A stretch of DNA of 64,000 bases from an uncultured Clostridia bacterium (lineage in GTDB: Bacteria > Bacillota > Clostridia > Christensenellales > DTU072): positions 104,134 through 168,133 of the forward strand of contig CAKQTC010000004.1 of the NCBI GenBank assembly GCA_934274515.1. The letters are read 5' to 3'. The translations under genes were made by a program, and so were the position numbers. The notes under the pieces are model-generated. The model was not told the origin of the DNA, searched no databases, and saw only the letters and a program-made list of their open reading frames with translations. Below are positions 52,035 through 59,376 of the stretch, in pieces; the stretch's first letter is position 1; every line of letters starts with the position of its first letter.

Positions 52035-53050
52035 AAAGCGATTTTTATTACGATTTACCGCAAGAACTGATTGCGCAAACGCCGATTGAGCCGCGCGACG
52101 GAGCAAGACTTTTATACTATAACAAGACGACGGACGAAACGAGCGATTTACATTTTTACGACGTGGCGGACATTTTGCAAAAAGGTGATTTGCTAGTCGT
52201 AAACAACACGCGCGTAATTAATGCAAGAATTTACGCATACAACGACGCGGGCAGGAAGTTTGAAGTTCTTTTACTTAAAAGAATTGACTTAACGCACTAT
52301 GAGGCGTTACTCAAACCCGCTCGAAAAGCAAAAATAGGGACGCGTCTTACTGTCAATAACGAACTTTCGCTTGTAATAGAATCTATCGATTCCGACGACG
52401 GCGTAAGAACGATTAAATTCGAATTCGACGGTGTTTTTGAAGATATTCTCGACAGAGTAGGAGAAGTTCCTCTTCCCCCGTACATAACCGAAAAACTTGA
52501 CGATAAAGAGCGGTATCAAACGGTATATAACAAAGTTCGCGGTTCTAGTGCAGCGCCTACCGCAGGACTTCATTTTACTCGGCAACTCATTCAAAAACTT
52601 AAAGACAAAGGCGTAGATTTTGCCGAAGTTCTTCTTCACGTCGGATTAGGTACGTTCCGTCCCGTTAAAGAAGAAAACGTTCTAGAACACAAGATGCATT
52701 CGGAATATTATGAGATTAGCGAAGCGGCAGCGGAAAAAATTAACCGCGCGATTAAAGAAGGAAGGCGAGTTATAGCCGTTGGTACGACGTCCGTTAGAGT
52801 GCTTGAATCCGCGTCCGACAACGACGGTTACGTCAAGCCGACAAAAGGCGACACGGATATTTTTATTTATCCCGGTTATAACTTTAAGACGGTTAAAGGG
52901 TTGATAACGAACTTCCACTTACCCGAATCCACGCTGATAATGCTGGTGAGTGCGTTTTTAACAAGGGAAAAAACGCTTGAACTATACGAACACGCCGTAA
53001 CGGACAAATACAGATTTTTTAGTTTCGGCGACGCAATGTTATTACTGTAA
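52028..53050 (+). CDS. queA: S-adenosylmethionine:tRNA ribosyltransferase-isomerase QueA
   Basis: A 340-residue QueA that builds epoxyqueuosine in tRNA by transferring the ribosyl part of SAM. Family blocks include FYYDLPQELIAQTPIEPRDGARLL, SSAAPTAGLHFT, ADFAEVLLHVGLGTFRPVK-like sequence (VDFAEVLLHVGLGTFRPV), and LITNFHLPESTLIMLVSAF. It overlaps ruvB by seven bases and is followed by tgt after 16 bases. RuvAB-queA-tgt-yajC is a conserved order in bacteria. Confidence 0.96.
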   Translation: MVKSDFYYDLPQELIAQTPIEPRDGARLLYYNKTTDETSDLHFYDVADILQKGDLLVVNNTRVINARIYAYNDAGRKFEVLLLKRIDLTHYEALLKPARKAKIGTRLTVNNELSLVIESIDSDDGVRTIKFEFDGVFEDILDRVGEVPLPPYITEKLDDKERYQTVYNKVRGSSAAPTAGLHFTRQLIQKLKDKGVDFAEVLLHVGLGTFRPVKEENVLEHKMHSEYYEISEAAAEKINRAIKEGRRVIAVGTTSVRVLESASDNDGYVKPTKGDTDIFIYPGYNFKTVKGLITNFHLPESTLIMLVSAFLTREKTLELYEHAVTDKYRFFSFGDAMLLL

Positions 53051-53066
53051 AAAAAGAGATAAATCA

Positions 53067-54173
53067 ATGTTTAAGTACGAAATCATCAAAGAATGTAAAC
53101 AAACGGGTGCGAGAATAGGGCGTTTGACTACACCGCACGGAATTATAGAAACTCCCGTTTTTATGCCGGTAGGCACTATGGCAAGCGTTAAGGCTCTCGC
53201 GCCGGAAGAAGTCGAAGGTTTAGGTTCGCAAATAATTCTCAGCAATACCTACCACCTGTATCTTCGTCCGGGTCACGAGTTAATAAAAAAAGCGGGCGGA
53301 CTTCATAAATTTATGAACTGGCATAAACCGATATTGACGGATAGCGGAGGTTTTCAGGTTTTCAGTTTGTCGAGTATGCGAAAAATAACCGACGAAGGCT
53401 GTACTTTTAACAGTTTTATCGACGGAAGCAAGCATTTTTTCACGCCCGAAAAATCCATTGAAATCCAACAGGCGTTCGGTAGCGATATTATGATGACATT
53501 CGACGAATGTACCGAACCGAACATAACTCACGAACGAGCGGAAGACGCACTTAACCGTACGTTAAAATGGCTTGAAAGGTGCTATAACGTCGCGACCAAT
53601 CCCGATCAAATGCTTTTCCCGATTATTCAAGGAAATATGTATAAGGACCTAAGGATAGAAAGTGCCAAAAGAACCGTTCCGTATGCAAAATGCGGTATTG
53701 CAATAGGCGGTTTGTCCGTAGGCGAACCTAAACCGGTTATGTACGAAATGCTCGACGCTATTCGCCCTTATTATCCGGAACAAATGCCCAGATACCTTAT
53801 GGGCGTAGGAAGTGCGGACTGCCTTGTCGAAGGTGTGTTGCGCGGGGTTGATATGTTCGACTGCGTTTTGCCTACGAGAATCGCAAGAAACGGGACCGCT
53901 ATGACGATGAAAGGGGACGTCACTATAAGAAACGCTGCGTTTAAGGAAGATTTTACCCCCGTAGAAGAAGGTTGCGACTGCTATTGCTGCAAAAATTATA
54001 CTAAAGCGTACGTTCGTCATCTAATCAATACGGACGAAATTTTCGGCGGAAGATTACTGTCTATCCATAATATTCGTTTCTTGCATAGACTAATGAATAA
54101 AATCAAAGAAGCAATTTGGCAAGATAGGCTTAAAGATTTTCGCGACGAATTCTTTGAAAATTATAGATTTTGA
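53067..54173 (+). CDS. tgt: tRNA-guanine transglycosylase
   Basis: A 368-residue bacterial Tgt that swaps guanine-34 for preQ1. The substrate site is in LTDSGGFQVFSLS and the nucleophilic Asp region in MFDCVLPTRIARNGTA. The zinc site is CDCYCCKNYTKAY plus a downstream His in LLSIHNIRFL. Length is normal. It works just before QueA in queuosine formation; the precursor-making genes are not in the window. It is followed by a 100-base gap with a promoter for yajC. Confidence 0.97.
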   Translation: MFKYEIIKECKQTGARIGRLTTPHGIIETPVFMPVGTMASVKALAPEEVEGLGSQIILSNTYHLYLRPGHELIKKAGGLHKFMNWHKPILTDSGGFQVFSLSSMRKITDEGCTFNSFIDGSKHFFTPEKSIEIQQAFGSDIMMTFDECTEPNITHERAEDALNRTLKWLERCYNVATNPDQMLFPIIQGNMYKDLRIESAKRTVPYAKCGIAIGGLSVGEPKPVMYEMLDAIRPYYPEQMPRYLMGVGSADCLVEGVLRGVDMFDCVLPTRIARNGTAMTMKGDVTIRNAAFKEDFTPVEEGCDCYCCKNYTKAYVRHLINTDEIFGGRLLSIHNIRFLHRLMNKIKEAIWQDRLKDFRDEFFENYRF

Positions 54174-54212
54174 TACAAATAATTGAAACACTATTAAAAT
54201 TTGTAAATTCGC

Positions 54213-54241
54213 TTGCATAATAGGGAAGAATAGTGTATGAT
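54213..54241 (+). promoter_or_regulatory. Probable yajC promoter
   Basis: TTGCAT (54213-54218) and TATGAT (54236-54241) with a 17-base spacer, about 33 bases before the yajC ATG. The -35 is imperfect. Confidence 0.5.
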
Positions 54242-54273
54242 TAACTTAAATTTTCAATAAAGGAGAACTAGAA

Positions 54274-54585
54274 ATGACGAATTTGCTCGCTGCGTGGAAC
54301 AACACCTATACGATGTATATCATTCTCGGTGCGTTTCTCGTGCTTATGATTGTAATGACAATTATACCCCAAAGAAAACAAAAGAAGAAACAGGAAGAAA
54401 TGATGAACTCCATTCAAGTCGGAGATAAAATTATGACTATCGGCGGATTTGTCGGCACTATCGTAGAATACGACCCCGGTACGGATCAGTACGTAATCAA
54501 CGTAGGCACGGAAGAAGCGCCGACGCACGTTACCATCATCAAAAACGCTATTCGTTCCAAAATGCAAGACGGAGCGAACAAGTAA
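54274..54585 (+). CDS. yajC: Preprotein translocase subunit YajC
   Basis: A 103-residue single-pass membrane protein. One membrane segment (about residues 13-33, TYTMYIILGAFLVLMIVMTI) is followed by the family block IIPQRKQKKKQEEMMNSIQVGDKIMTIGGFVGTI and a small soluble domain. YajC accompanies SecDF in the Sec holotranslocon; secD and secF lie 2.3 kb downstream. AAAGGAG precedes the ATG. The gene is bounded by its own promoter and a terminator. Confidence 0.94.
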   Translation: MTNLLAAWNNTYTMYIILGAFLVLMIVMTIIPQRKQKKKQEEMMNSIQVGDKIMTIGGFVGTIVEYDPGTDQYVINVGTEEAPTHVTIIKNAIRSKMQDGANK

Positions 54586-54607
54586 TTATTTATTTAAAGT
54601 AACGACG

Positions 54608-54637
54608 AAAGCCGCGTTCATTCGAGCGCGGCTTTTT
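54608..54637 (+). terminator. Terminator after yajC
   Basis: AAAGCCGCG (54608-54616) pairs with CGCGGCTTT (54627-54635), with further pairs inside the loop, then TT. GC-rich and convincing. Confidence 0.9.
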
Positions 54638-54653
54638 CGTATGAATTTTTCTA

Positions 54654-55046
54654 TTATATTTTGTTTTTGCCTACGTTGACCGCAATAATCCCGCAAATCG
54701 CGCCGATAATTCCGCCTAACGCGACGTCAAGCAATACGCCGTATGAAAATGCAAAAGATTTATTTATCAAAGCAAAAATCAACACGGTACCGATAGCGTA
54801 TATCAATCCGGAAAAAAGACCTTTTAGTATCCCGTTTCTCTTTTCTTTGAACCCAAAAAAACAACCTACGAATATCGCAAGAACTTTTATGATTTGATTA
54901 ACGACGGTAACGACCGTTTCGTTTATAGGAACAAAATTCAATACGGTCGCAAAAACAAGAATTAATATTGCACCGATCAAAATCGAAACGAGCGCGCCTT
55001 TAAGCACGTCGGTAAAAAAATATTTTTTTACGCCTGATTTTACCAT
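54654..55046 (-). CDS. TIGR04086-like small membrane protein
   Basis: A 130-residue protein with four hydrophobic segments, glycine-rich, beginning VKSGVKKYFFTDVLKGALVSILIG and including GCFFGFKEKRNGILKGLFSGLIYAIGTVL and a final GGIIGAICGIIAVNVGK helix. This matches the TIGR04086 membrane family that recurs next to yajC and SCIFF genes in Clostridia. Function is unknown. The ATG at 55046 is chosen over a TTG at 55064 because GGGGTG lies seven bases before the ATG. It is divergent from the SCIFF gene. Confidence 0.75.
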   Translation of the reverse strand: MVKSGVKKYFFTDVLKGALVSILIGAILILVFATVLNFVPINETVVTVVNQIIKVLAIFVGCFFGFKEKRNGILKGLFSGLIYAIGTVLIFALINKSFAFSYGVLLDVALGGIIGAICGIIAVNVGKNKI

Positions 55047-55124
55047 AAGCACCCCTTCAAACAAGTTTTGTTACATTGTATTAGCATTGTCGCGCTATTA
55101 TTCGCGAAAAATTCGGCAAAACGA

Positions 55125-55153
55125 TTGATTTATTTTTCAATTACCGTTATAAT
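55125..55153 (+). promoter_or_regulatory. SCIFF operon promoter
   Basis: TTGATT (55125-55130) and TATAAT (55148-55153) with a 17-base spacer. Start at about 55160, roughly 28 bases before the SCIFF ATG. Confidence 0.7.
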
Positions 55154-55187
55154 ATACACGAAAATAATCTCCACGGAGGAATTTATA

Positions 55188-55358
55188 ATGAAACATATTA
55201 CCAAATTATTTAGCAAATCTCTTTGCAAGAAACACGAAACCGGTTGCGGAGAATGTCAATCGAGTTGCCAATCCGCTTGCAAAACGAGTTGCACCGTAGG
55301 CAATCAATCCTGCAAACAAGAAGAAAAAATCAACGTAACGAAGAAAGAAAGCCTGTAA
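55188..55358 (+). CDS. scfA: SCIFF ranthipeptide precursor
   Basis: A 56-residue precursor peptide starting MKHITKLFSKSLC and carrying the SCIFF core ETGCGECQSSCQSACKTSC followed by TVGNQSC. Cysteines at 20, 23, 27, 31, 35 and 42 match the six-cysteine pattern. A seventh, Cys13, lies in the leader, and 14 charged residues follow Cys42, whereas typical SCIFF peptides stop soon after it. In the studied homologue the maturase links a cysteine to a threonine five residues later; here Cys31 and Thr36 are placed that way. CGGAGGA precedes the ATG. The maturase gene starts three bases after the stop. Function of mature SCIFF peptides is unsettled. Confidence 0.94.
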   Translation: MKHITKLFSKSLCKKHETGCGECQSSCQSACKTSCTVGNQSCKQEEKINVTKKESL

Positions 55359-55361
55359 AAA

Positions 55362-56714
55362 ATGGTCCATACTTTCTGTTACTCCTACGGGGATAAAAAA
55401 TATTACTTCCTGTGGGACGTTGAAAGCGGCAGTCTGCTCGAAGTAGATTACGTCGCTTTTTTGTACGCTAAAAAAAGGTACGGCAAAACTTTCTCTTCTA
55501 TGGAGGAGAAAGATTTTTCCGTTATAGAACAAAATGACATTGACGAACTTTCTTCCGACTTCGACGAACTCGAAAATGACGGTTCGCTCAACGGCAAACC
55601 TCTCGTTACGGAATACAAAAAGAATGCGGACGAAATAAAAGCGCTTTGTTTACACGTCTGCCACGACTGCAATCTTAACTGTACTTATTGTTTTGCAGGA
55701 GGAGGAACGTATAACACGGAACGCGATTATATGTCGCCCGAAGTCGGGAAAAGAGCGGTTGATTTGTTGCTGGCAAAATCGGGTAAACGTAAAAATCTCG
55801 AAATTGATTTTTTCGGCGGAGAACCGCTTATGAATATGAAAACGGTCAAAGCCGTGGTTGATTACGGAAACGAACAAGCGGCAAAAATCGGCAAGCGCAT
55901 AAGTTTTACGATGACGACGAACTGTCTTCTTCTAAACGACGATAACATCGCTTATTTGAACGAAACAATGGATAATGTCGTACTCAGCATTGACGGCAGA
56001 GAGAGCGTCCATAACGCAACGAGAAAAGCAAGAAACGGAAAGGCGTGTTATGAAACCATTCTTAACAACGCTAAAAAATTCCGCGCGGTAAGAGGAGATA
56101 AAAAATACTACGTCCGAGCGACGTTCACGTCGGGCAATCTCGACTTTACAAACGACATTTTAGCGTTAAACGACGCCGGATTTGACCAAATATCCGTAGA
56201 ACCGGTCGTTTTACCCGATATCTCGCCACTTGCTTTGACCAAAGAAATGCTTGGCGCGATTTGCGCGGAATACGATAGGTTTACGCAAGCGTATATCGAT
56301 AGACGCAAAACGAAAAAGTGGTTTAACTTCTTCCACTTTATGATAGATTTGGAACACGGCGCATGTCAAAACAAACGCCTTACGGGATGCGGAGCGGGTA
56401 CGGAGTATCTTGCAATATCGCCGCAGGGTGAAATTTATCCGTGTCATCAATTCGTCGGTAAAGATGACTTTTTAATCGGAAACGTTTATGACGGGATACT
56501 AAATCAGGGAATTCGGGAACGTTTTTCCGAACTTTGCGTTCTTAATAAACCGCACTGCAAGGACTGTTTCGCCAAGTATAATTGCAGCGGCGGTTGTACC
56601 GCAAACGCGTACAATTTTACGGGTACGCTTGACGGACAGTACGAAGTCGGTTGCGAACTCGCAAAAAAAAGGTTGGAGTGTGCGCTCGCCGTTGCGGCGA
56701 TAGAAAAACGGTGA
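55362..56714 (+). CDS. scfB: SCIFF radical SAM maturase with SPASM domain
   Basis: A 450-residue thioether-forming radical SAM enzyme. Residues 1-90 form the peptide-recognition region. The radical SAM cluster is Cys103, Cys107 and Cys110 in CNLNCTYC. DFFGGEPLMN is the SAM-binding GGE motif. The C-terminal SPASM part has cysteines in LTGCGAGTEYL, YPCHQF, PHCKDCFAKYNCSGGC and VGCELA, enough for two auxiliary iron-sulfur clusters. It would install thioether links in the adjacent SCIFF peptide. The ribosome binding site is weak, consistent with coupling and a higher peptide-to-enzyme ratio. A terminator hairpin overlaps its stop codon. Confidence 0.95.
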   Translation: MVHTFCYSYGDKKYYFLWDVESGSLLEVDYVAFLYAKKRYGKTFSSMEEKDFSVIEQNDIDELSSDFDELENDGSLNGKPLVTEYKKNADEIKALCLHVCHDCNLNCTYCFAGGGTYNTERDYMSPEVGKRAVDLLLAKSGKRKNLEIDFFGGEPLMNMKTVKAVVDYGNEQAAKIGKRISFTMTTNCLLLNDDNIAYLNETMDNVVLSIDGRESVHNATRKARNGKACYETILNNAKKFRAVRGDKKYYVRATFTSGNLDFTNDILALNDAGFDQISVEPVVLPDISPLALTKEMLGAICAEYDRFTQAYIDRRKTKKWFNFFHFMIDLEHGACQNKRLTGCGAGTEYLAISPQGEIYPCHQFVGKDDFLIGNVYDGILNQGIRERFSELCVLNKPHCKDCFAKYNCSGGCTANAYNFTGTLDGQYEVGCELAKKRLECALAVAAIEKR

Positions 56715-56729
56715 CAAGCCGTTTTTTCT
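56704..56729 (+). terminator. Terminator of the SCIFF operon
   Basis: AAAAACGG (56704-56711) pairs with CCGTTTTT (56719-56726), followed by TC and TT. The 5' arm lies in the last codons of scfB. Confidence 0.8.
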
Positions 56730-56782
56730 TTTATGCGCGCGTTTATAATTGTTAATATAAATATATGTAATATATTTTTTTG

Positions 56783-56811
56783 TTGACATACTTATGTCGA
56801 TTATGTATAAT
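56783..56811 (+). promoter_or_regulatory. secDF promoter
   Basis: TTGACA (56783-56788) and TATAAT (56806-56811) with a 17-base spacer, consensus in both elements. Start at about 56818. Confidence 0.88.
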
Positions 56812-56843
56812 AATCAAGATACTTATGTTTGGAGGCAAACCAA

Positions 56844-58205
56844 GTGAGCAAGACTAAATCGATAATCATTCTTGTCGTAATAGCCGTACTGTTTCTAACT
56901 TTAGTGTTATTTACCGTACCCCTTAACGGCGAGAGCAAATTCCCGATTGCCGACAGCGACAAAGACTTTACGTGGCTTATTTACGGCATTGATTTGGGAA
57001 TCGACCTTAAAGGCGGCATTTACGCCGAATACGAATGTTGGTTCGAAGACGGAAGAAAAGTTTCCGATGAAGATATTCAGGGTGCTATGAGCAACCTCGA
57101 AGATATACTTCTCAGCAAAGGGTATTCCGAAGCAATCGTAGAAAAAGTTACCAAAGCGGGCAACGATTATATCAGAGTAGAAGTTGCAGGACTAAAAGAT
57201 ACGGAATCGCTTATGAGCCTTATCGGCGAATCCAGCACGCTTACATTCCGTAACAGCGACGGCGAAATCGTCATGACCGGCACGGGTAACATCGACAAAT
57301 GCGGCATCACGCAAGACGAAAACAATAGCGGATATTACGCTCTTGCGATTCAATTTAACAAAGCGGGTACGGCAAAATTTGCAGAAATCTCCGAAAAATA
57401 CAAAGGCAAAACGCTTGCCATTTATATCGACGATAACAAACTTATGGAGCCTACCATAAACGAAGCGATTACAAACGGCAGAGCGAGCATAACCGGTAAA
57501 TTCAGTTACGAACAGGCTTATCAATATCAAGTTAAAATTCAAGCGGGTATTACCGAAGTCAAACTTAGACTTTATAACTGTGATACCGTAAGTTCTTCGC
57601 TCGGTTCGGAAGCGCTCCGTTACAGCCTTATCGCAGGCGCAATCGGTGTAGGAATAATTATAATATTTATGATTTTGTTCTATCGCGGTCTCGGACTTGC
57701 CTCGGCATTCGCGTTGCTTATATATACAGAACTTTTACTCGTGCTGCTTGCAATCGTTCCTTGGGTCGAACTTACGATAAGCGGTATTGCAGGCGTTATC
57801 CTCAGTATAGGTATGGCTGTTGACGCAAACGTAATTATATTCGAGAGAATTAAGGAAGAGCGTTTCGGAAAAGGGGACAGTCCGATTATGAAGAGTATTC
57901 CGTCGGCTGTGGACGCGGGTTTCAAGAGCGCGTTCGTTACGATACTCGACTCGAACATCACTACGATAATCGGAGCAATTGTTATGATTATTGCCGGTTC
58001 CGCGTCGGTAAAGAGTTTTGCTATTACTCTTCTTATCGGTGTAATTTTATCGATGTTCAGTGCGATTTTCGTTACGAGAGTATTGCTAAAATGTTTCCTT
58101 GGAATAAACGATGAAAACGATAGGTTCTACGGATTGCACGGCAAAACGGACAAAAAAACGAAAAAAGTGACGTCCGATCTCAGCGAAAACGGTGCAAACG
58201 CTTAA
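56844..58205 (+). CDS. secD: Protein translocase subunit SecD
   Basis: A 453-residue SecD. One N-terminal membrane helix, then the periplasmic-side domain beginning with GIDLGIDLKGGIYAEYE, then five membrane helices including GVIGIGIIIIFM-like sequence and the AGVILSIGMAVDANVIIFERIKEE motif that carries the conserved Asp. It uses proton or ion flow to aid late protein export. The GTG at 56844 is chosen because TTGGAGG (about 56829-56834) is nine bases upstream. The TTG that overlaps that site is less likely. It is followed by secF after 18 bases. Confidence 0.94.
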   Translation: MSKTKSIIILVVIAVLFLTLVLFTVPLNGESKFPIADSDKDFTWLIYGIDLGIDLKGGIYAEYECWFEDGRKVSDEDIQGAMSNLEDILLSKGYSEAIVEKVTKAGNDYIRVEVAGLKDTESLMSLIGESSTLTFRNSDGEIVMTGTGNIDKCGITQDENNSGYYALAIQFNKAGTAKFAEISEKYKGKTLAIYIDDNKLMEPTINEAITNGRASITGKFSYEQAYQYQVKIQAGITEVKLRLYNCDTVSSSLGSEALRYSLIAGAIGVGIIIIFMILFYRGLGLASAFALLIYTELLLVLLAIVPWVELTISGIAGVILSIGMAVDANVIIFERIKEERFGKGDSPIMKSIPSAVDAGFKSAFVTILDSNITTIIGAIVMIIAGSASVKSFAITLLIGVILSMFSAIFVTRVLLKCFLGINDENDRFYGLHGKTDKKTKKVTSDLSENGANA

Positions 58206-58223
58206 TAAAGGGGGACGGATAAA

Positions 58224-59303
58224 ATGAAAGAAAAATTTACTAATATTCTTGAAAAAGTAAAGAAAATCGACATTAACAAAAATAAAGCGTTGTTTTGGAT
58301 TCCGCCGCTCATTATCATTCTCGTAATGCTTGTATGCGGCACGTGTTATTCGCTCAACAAAACTAAGTATCAATACTTTGCCAACATCGGCATCGATTTC
58401 CAAGGCGGTTCTATTCTTACGATAGAATTCAAGGATTCGCAGGCGAATATCGGTGACAAATACGACGAAAACGTAAAGAAAATCTACGAAGTTTTAAGCA
58501 AACACGGTATTCCTACCGAAAAAGCGCGTAATCAATCGAGCGGCGACAGCACAATTATAATTCAGTATCCGAACTGGCTTGCCGGTACAGGTAGCGCGAC
58601 AAGCGACGCAAACGCGATGGACGAAGTCAACAATCAAATTAAAGAAGATCTTTACGGTATGGCAACCACGGGAAAATTCGACGCAATCGCCGATAACGGC
58701 ATAACTTTTTCGGTAATCGGTAGCGAATCGAGTAAAAACCTTTTGAAAACGGCGGCTATATCGGTTGCGATTGCGCTCGTACTTATGTTGCTTTACATCG
58801 TAATTCGTTTCGACTTTTACAGCGGACTCGCGGCTGTTCTTATTCAATTGCACGACCTTATTATAATGTTCGCGCTCTCCGTTATCTTCTATATCGAAAT
58901 AGGCGACAGTATCGTTGCAGGACTTATTACGATAGTAGGCTACTCTATCAATAACACGATAGTCGTTTTCGACAGAATACGTTCGGTTGTTAAACCGTTG
59001 AAAAAACAGGGCAAGAAGTACGACGAAGGGCTTGTCATCAACAACGCGATTTTCAATACGATGAGAAGAACGCTCTTTACGACTTTCACCACACTAATAG
59101 TTATGGTCGTACTCGTTGCCATGGGTGTTGCGTCCATCGTCACGTTCGGACTTCCGATTATATTCGGTTTGATTGCAGGGTTCTACTCCTCGGTGTTCCT
59201 TGCCGCTCCGTTGTGGGGTACGCTTAAAGACCTCGGCGACAAAATCAAACTTAACACAAAGAACAGAAAGTTTGCAAAACAACATAAAAAAGCGAGAGCG
59301 TAA
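58224..59303 (+). CDS. secF: Protein translocase subunit SecF
   Basis: A 359-residue SecF. An N-terminal membrane helix is followed by the outer domain with IGIDFQGGSILTIEF, then five membrane helices. The family motif is in GLITIVGYSINNTIVVFDRIRS, with the Asp of the ion path, followed by NTMRRTLFTTFTTLIVMVVL. A basic tail ends the protein. GGGGGACGG lies before the ATG. SecF is separate from SecD here, unlike the fused SecDF of Bacillus. Confidence 0.95.
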   Translation: MKEKFTNILEKVKKIDINKNKALFWIPPLIIILVMLVCGTCYSLNKTKYQYFANIGIDFQGGSILTIEFKDSQANIGDKYDENVKKIYEVLSKHGIPTEKARNQSSGDSTIIIQYPNWLAGTGSATSDANAMDEVNNQIKEDLYGMATTGKFDAIADNGITFSVIGSESSKNLLKTAAISVAIALVLMLLYIVIRFDFYSGLAAVLIQLHDLIIMFALSVIFYIEIGDSIVAGLITIVGYSINNTIVVFDRIRSVVKPLKKQGKKYDEGLVINNAIFNTMRRTLFTTFTTLIVMVVLVAMGVASIVTFGLPIIFGLIAGFYSSVFLAAPLWGTLKDLGDKIKLNTKNRKFAKQHKKARA

Positions 59304-59323
59304 TAACGATGTTTTCGCACAGA

Positions 59324-59357
59324 TTTAACGGGCGCATCGGTGCGCCCGTTAAATTTA
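59324..59357 (+). terminator. Terminator-like hairpin after secF
   Basis: A 13-pair perfect stem (59324-59336 with 59341-59353) with loop TCGG. It is very stable, but the following TTTATC is short, so it could be an imperfect terminator before recJ, which has no other promoter in sight. Confidence 0.75.
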
Positions 59358-59376
59358 TCGAGAGAATAGGTTGAGT

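Noticed and set aside
55068..55187. 96-residue frame ending in the SCIFF peptide
   Set aside because: The first 40 codons span the SCIFF promoter; the ATG at 55188 has CGGAGGA and the family start MKHI.
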